This document shows, piece after piece, positions 59,735 to 64,000 of a stretch of 64,000 nt of DNA (within the stretch, counting starts at the first letter, position 1; the number at the start of each line of letters is the position of its first letter). Below the pieces are notes generated by a model. It did not search any database and had not been told where the DNA came from. It saw only the letters and a list, made by a program, of their open reading frames with translations. The stretch is from Pyropia yezoensis (taxonomy: Eukaryota > Rhodophyta > Bangiophyceae > Bangiales > Bangiaceae): positions 15,349,186 to 15,413,185 of the forward strand of contig CM020620.1 of assembly GCA_009829735.1 (NCBI GenBank), read 5' to 3'. A program made the position numbers and the translations under genes.

Positions 59735-61650
59735 TGGCGATGTTCTGAAGAATGATGAGACCTGAGAAAAGCTCACAGCAGGTCACAGCAGAAGTCCCGC
59801 AATTGTCAGCGCTGTAAATTTCACGCGCGCGTTTTTATTGGCTACTCAGATGATGTTGCCACAGACGGCTGCAACGAATCGGTCTGAGGTGCAAAGAGAG
59901 GCGTATCGACGCACAAAGTGAAGGACGTCTGACAAGGCGCTGGCCACGTGGGCCAGAAACCCGGATCTGCACCCTCCGTCCAGTTCGTTCGGATCTGTTG
60001 TGAACTGCCCAGACCTGCTGTGACATGCTCACAGCAAAAACCCAGAACAATGGAGGCGATCACGCTTCTCTGATTGGTCCCTGAGCTCGGACCGGGATCC
60101 TCTTCTGCTCCGGGCAGCTGCCCGGATTGCTGTGAAGGGCTCACAGCAGCCACAGCAGCAGTATTGCAATGATGAAGTCCTTCCCACGTGGGCACAGCAG
60201 CACAGCACAGATCGAGTGACGTGGCAAAGGTGCCCTCCGCCCTTCTTTCCACTTCATCTCCCCTGCTTGGTCTCTGCCTTCCCGCACTGACGTCTTCCTT
60301 GCGACCGCCCCCCGCATGTGCACAGAGCAGATGAGAAAGGACAGGCCGGGTCTGTCGCCAGGCTACCGCTAACCGCCTCCTCTCCGGGAGCTTATGTCGC
60401 CAGCCCAGCGCGGGCTGGACGCCTCTCCACGCTCGCGGGATGGAGAGACAACCCCCACTTGGCACGATCGCTGCCGGCTGCCCTGGCTGCGATTAATGGT
60501 CCAACGGGCCGTAGGAAAGAGGACAGCTTGTCGCCAGAGGTGCAACCAGTTCTGGAGCTCTAAAACATGACAAAACGCCTCTCTTGATGTCTCCACGGAC
60601 TGCTACTGATACGGCTGCTGTTGCTGCGAGGGTTCTAAGCAAATAAACACCAGTCTGGCCGCAGGCCCCTGTGCGACAGGCGGTGGAGCCCTTACGGCTC
60701 TGTTTTGCTCTTTCACGGCAGCCCTGCACAGGCCCGCAACCGTGAGGGCCGAACCCTACAGTTCTGAATCCTACGTGCCGCACCGCGAGGCTGGTACCGG
60801 TGGGAGCGCCCCGCCCTTTCCCCAGGTCCCTGCCCGGCGTGCCGGGCAGGATCGCGAGTGAGGGACACCCAGTACCTCGCGGTACACAGCGCTCGGGCAG
60901 TCCCGTCCCGCCTTTGCCTCCGCTCGTGTCCCGGGAGGCGGCCGGCGGGATACGAGGCCAACCAAGGGGGGCGCCGCGAAGCGTTTTGGCGCTGCGACTG
61001 ACGCAGCACTGCCGTTCAGGGGCACTCGGCCGCCGCCCCCCCCCGCCCCGGTACTTTCGTGTTTTTGGAGCCTTTTGAGTGCTTTTTTGAAGTGTCTCAG
61101 GTGAAAGCACAACGAAGGCTCCGATCTTTTCAAAGCGCGATGCGCGTCAGCCCTCATTGTCAAAAAGAACGATCAGCGTCCCCAACGCTTTTCCCAACGC
61201 TGGTCTTGGGCACTCACAGAGAGCCAGGTCCCAGATTCTCCAAAGCGACCTGACTTGGAGCAGAACGCCGGCGCCAAACGTTCGCCGGCCCTGGAAAAGT
61301 GGAGCACACTTTTCATGCCGCGGGGCGTAGTCTGCTACGTACCGACTGAGCTCGCCCGACAGCGTGCGGGCCTAAAAAAGCACGGGAGAAAAGGGTGTAC
61401 GCCCCACGCAATGAGGCCTTGGCTGCGCTACGTTGCAGGATGTTCCCCCTGGTTTTTTTGCGTCACCAAAACCCCCTCGCTCTCCAGCTCCCTGCTCCCG
61501 GTCACCGCCCGTACCCCCCCACCGCCGTCGGCATCCCGTCGCCTGCGGCCACTGCCACCCCACCGTCGTACGCGCCATCGTTGCCGCGCGCTTCCATCGC
61601 CCCGCCCCATCCTCCGCAGCGGCACCCGCCCCCGTCCCCGCGACTCTCGG
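59735..61650. other. No gene identified; contains repeated palindromes
   Basis: Composition is mixed to GC-rich. Several open frames occur on both strands, but none has a recognisable domain. A short near-perfect hairpin CCTGCCCGGC / GCCGGGCAGG lies at about 60829-60850. Confidence 0.5.
60016..60148. promoter_or_regulatory. Two perfect TGCTGTGA-N5-TCACAGCA palindromes
   Basis: Identical 8-bp arms with 5-bp spacers occur at 60016-60036 and 60128-60148. Related half-sites (TCACAGCA) occur at about 59773 and 59783. Such spaced palindromes look like binding sites for a dimeric protein, though the hairpin reading is equally possible. Confidence 0.4.
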
Positions 61651-62345
61651 CGGCAAGAAAGCGGCAGCGGCAGCAAGGTCGGCGACGCGGCGGCGACACG
61701 GCGGCGGTGCTGTTGTGGGGGGTGGCGGGGCTGTGTGGGGGGGGAGCTGCAGGAGAGGCTGCGAGGGGGGGGTGCTGTGGCGGGTGGTGGTGGGGGGGCT
61801 GCTGGCGGTGCGCGGCGGTGCGGTGGTCCTCTTCCCGCCTGGGAGCTGGTGCTCGTGGTGGTGGGGGGGGGCCGCCGCTTTTTTTTTTTGCCGCCGCCGC
61901 CACCCCCGCCGCCGCCGCAGCGACCACCACGCCGGTGGCGCGGTGGGGCGTGGCTGCCGGCCGTGGCGGTTGCGGGGGAGGGACAACCCCCGCGGTGGGG
62001 GCGGCAAGGCAGCGGCAGCAGAATCAAGATCGTCGTCGCGTCGGCGTCACGGCAGCGGTGCTGTTGTGGGGGGGGGCGGGGGTGTGGGGGGGGGTAATTG
62101 GGGGGATGCTGTGGGGGGGTGTGCTGTGCGGGGTGCCGGTGGGGGGGCCATTGGAGGTGTGCGACGGTGTGATGGTCCTCTTTCTGGCTGGGTGCCGGCG
62201 CTCGTGGTTGTTGGGGGGGGCGATGGCAGCTTTTTTTTGCCACGGCCGCCACCGCCGCCGCCGCCATCCCCACCGCCACGCCGGTCGCGCGGTGGGGCGT
62301 GGCTGCCGGCCGCGGAGGTCGTGGGGGGTGACGACCCCCGCGGCG
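61651..62345. repeat. Tandem duplication, about 350-bp unit, two copies
   Basis: Units start at about 61651 and 62001 with CGGCAAG...GCAGCGGCAGCA and share GGCGGTGCTGTTGTGGGG, GGTCCTCTT and GGTGGGGCGTGGCTGCCGGCC blocks in the same order. A third copy appears to begin near 62353. Both strands are open because of G/C richness; I do not call a gene. Confidence 0.75.
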
Positions 62346-63676
62346 GCCGCGGCACGGAGGCGGCAACGGCGGCAAGGCCGGCGTCGCCCAGTTACCCCTA
62401 TCCGCCCACGCCAAGCCCATGGCGTCTGCCTGCCGCGTCGCCAGACGTCGCGTGCTACCTGCCAGTGTGTCTCCTGTGGTGCGCTTGACTGTCCTCCTGT
62501 CTCATAGCTGGTGTGAGCGCCGCGGCTGCCGACGTTTTTTGATTCTTTGTGTTTCCTTTCTTGATTCTTTGCATCAGCCCGTCGTTTTTCATGACCCCTC
62601 ACTTTTCTACGTGCATTGTTTTGTGCTCTTTTCCTTGGCATTGTTTTTCTCTGTCCCATTGTTGAACATTGAAGGGCCTGTGAAGAACTTTCCAATGCCC
62701 GCGTCCGCTGCTGCGCTCCACCCGCGTCGACCTCGCATGCTCATCGACACTTGCTTGTTGCGCCGACGCGGTCAACCACCCGGCGCAGTTGCAGGAAAGG
62801 AAAGAGCGCGTCGCCCAGCTGCACCGCACGCACGCGGGGGGAGCTTGTGCCGCACGTCACAGAGGACCTTCCCCCTGATTGCCGATTGGCCAACTTTTGA
62901 CGGAGGCGACGGAGCACGACCTGCATCGCCACTCTGCGATGGTCGGTACAGGGATCCAAACCATCCAGTGGCGGCAGCGCCGCTTTTGAGTGGCGTGAGA
63001 ACGCGGCGGGTCGGCAGCAGAAGCGGTACTGGATGGGAACTCGCCTCGTGACTTGTGAGTGTGTGTATCGGGGGACGGTTGTTTACTTGCTTTCGGTTGC
63101 ACTGGTATAGGCGATTCATGGCGGGCGGGGTGTGACGGGTTCGATACTCCGCAGACGTAGCATTGGAGCTTAGTGTACCTGCAGGCCTGCATGCATGCCT
63201 TCGCGCTCCGTACCGTTGACGATCGGTATCCAGCTTTTATCGGCAGCTTGTGCTGGGGCGACCCACATTGGCAATCGTGCTGCGCGCCGTGCTGTACTCT
63301 GAAGCGCGCATGGGCACGGCCGCTTGTATATGCTGGAGGGAAGTGAAGAGCGCGAGAGACTGCCTCTAGAATTGTCTCGGACAGACTGCTGCATGACTAA
63401 GCGGTTGTGCGAAGGTGGGGTTCACCAGACAAGTGAGGGCAATAAGTGAACAGAGTAGGGCGCGGTGATGTGGCAGGGAAACGCACGGGGGAGAGGCCGG
63501 CGAGGTGTTGGCGAGCGGGGCAATGCGCAAGCGAGCGCGCGCGGACATAGGACGGTCCGAGGGCCATCGTGATGTGACGAAAGCGGCTGCAAAAGTTTGG
63601 AGGTGGCGAAATATCTGACATGAAAGGCAAAATGCCATAACCCGCGAGGGGAAAATCCATGAAAAGCACAAGACCC
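62346..63676. other. No gene recognised
   Basis: It includes a T-rich segment (62530-62680). Open frames such as 62419-63051 on the plus strand show no domain or consistent composition. The part near 63370-63676 may be the 3' flank of the gene running off the right edge. Confidence 0.45.
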
Positions 63677-64000
63677 TCAAGAGCGCCCAGAGCGGCAACG
63701 ACGGAAGAACGACTCGAGGGCCTTCCTTTGACCAAAGGACCACTGGTCGGCGCTCGTCATGGCGGGGCGAAAAAGATCGACCAGCTCGTGGACGGTAGTA
63801 CCCTCCCCCACAACGACCATCCCAGACAGCCGTTCATTGATCATTACCTTCTTGACCAGGTCCAAGTACGCCACGTCTGTCTTCGGCTGGTAGTCCTCCT
63901 CGAATACGGTGAACACACCAGCCCCATCCATGTCCACAACCCGCCCATACCTCGACACAGGCAAGTCGGGCGCAGCACCTGCGGCTGCGGCACCATCCTC
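63677..64000 (-). CDS. C-terminal part of an unidentified protein (runs off the window)
   Basis: The frame is open from the right edge to a stop at 63677. The sequence is non-repetitive and protein-like: YGRVVDMDGAGVFTVFEEDY, VAYLDLVKKVMINERLSGMVVVGEGTTVHELVDLF, WSFGQRKALESFFRRC. The alternating helix/strand texture of the middle part resembles a small alpha/beta domain, but I cannot name it. The true start lies outside the window. Confidence 0.55.
   Translation of the reverse strand, partial: EDGAAAAGAAPDLPVSRYGRVVDMDGAGVFTVFEEDYQPKTDVAYLDLVKKVMINERLSGMVVVGEGTTVHELVDLFRPAMTSADQWSFGQRKALESFFRRCRSGRS

Noticed and set aside
62419-63051. 210-codon ORF on the plus strand
   Set aside because: It crosses a T-rich segment with abrupt composition change and shows no domain or conserved-looking stretch.
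63095-63165. GGTTCGATACTCC resembling a tRNA T-loop
   Set aside because: The flanking bases do not pair as a T-stem, and no D-arm or acceptor stem lies upstream.

Overview
The window looks like nuclear DNA of a bangiophyte red alga of the Porphyra/Pyropia type. It carries a nuclear gene for a phycobilisome linker with a plastid transit peptide. The host genes are very GC-rich, mostly intron-poor, and full of Ala/Gly/Pro homopolymers. G/C runs of 20-36 bases break reading frames repeatedly. The genus is an inference from these traits; the linker itself restricts the host to a phycobilisome-bearing lineage. No rRNA, convincing tRNA or CRISPR array was seen.

Region 1 (1-25 kb) is the gene-bearing part. 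From left to right: two small inverted-repeat elements (26-122; 752-1400); the exon-like remains of a large Furry/Mor2/Tao3-type cell-morphogenesis protein (minus strand, broken by a 336-bp assembly gap); an Ala-rich hypothetical protein; methionine aminopeptidase 2; a coiled-coil protein ending in a stand-alone acyl-CoA-synthetase-type C-terminal domain; a calcineurin-like metallophosphoesterase; a GT61-type glycosyltransferase with an N-terminal membrane anchor; a low-complexity hypothetical; and the phycobilisome linker. Most genes are separated by 0.6-2 kb of pyrimidine- or purine-rich DNA. There is no sign of operons.

Region 2 (25-60 kb) is a transposon graveyard of lower GC. Three Ty3/gypsy-type LTR retrotransposons are nested inside one another, and each insertion is shown by LTRs plus a perfect 5-bp target duplication. 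E1 (29460-57070, TSD TTCTG, about 7.3 kb on its own, minus strand) has E2 inserted in its 5' LTR. E2 (36465-56721, TSD TCTCC, about 10.9 kb on its own, minus strand) has E3 inserted in its gag. E3 (45208-54584, TSD GTTCG, 9.4 kb) is on the plus strand. All three place a canonical -1 ribosomal frameshift heptamer a few codons before the gag stop, and pol follows in the -1 frame. E2 and E3 share a tRNA primer-binding site. Both also carry a long ORF on the antisense strand between pol and the 3' LTR, and the two antisense proteins look homologous. E2 and E3 are dense with short perfect hairpins, a texture not evident in the E1 coding region. The nest is flanked by a 1.4-kb sequence present in inverted orientation (27205-28604 and 58333-59734), with a fragment of a cysteine synthase gene between the two copies.

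Region 3 (60-64 kb) is mostly non-coding GC-rich DNA with a 350-bp tandem duplication and two copies of a perfect TGCTGTGA-N5-TCACAGCA palindrome. The C-terminus of an unidentified gene runs off the right edge on the minus strand.

The strongest candidates for something undescribed are the conserved antisense accessory ORF family of E2/E3 and the hairpin saturation of those same elements.
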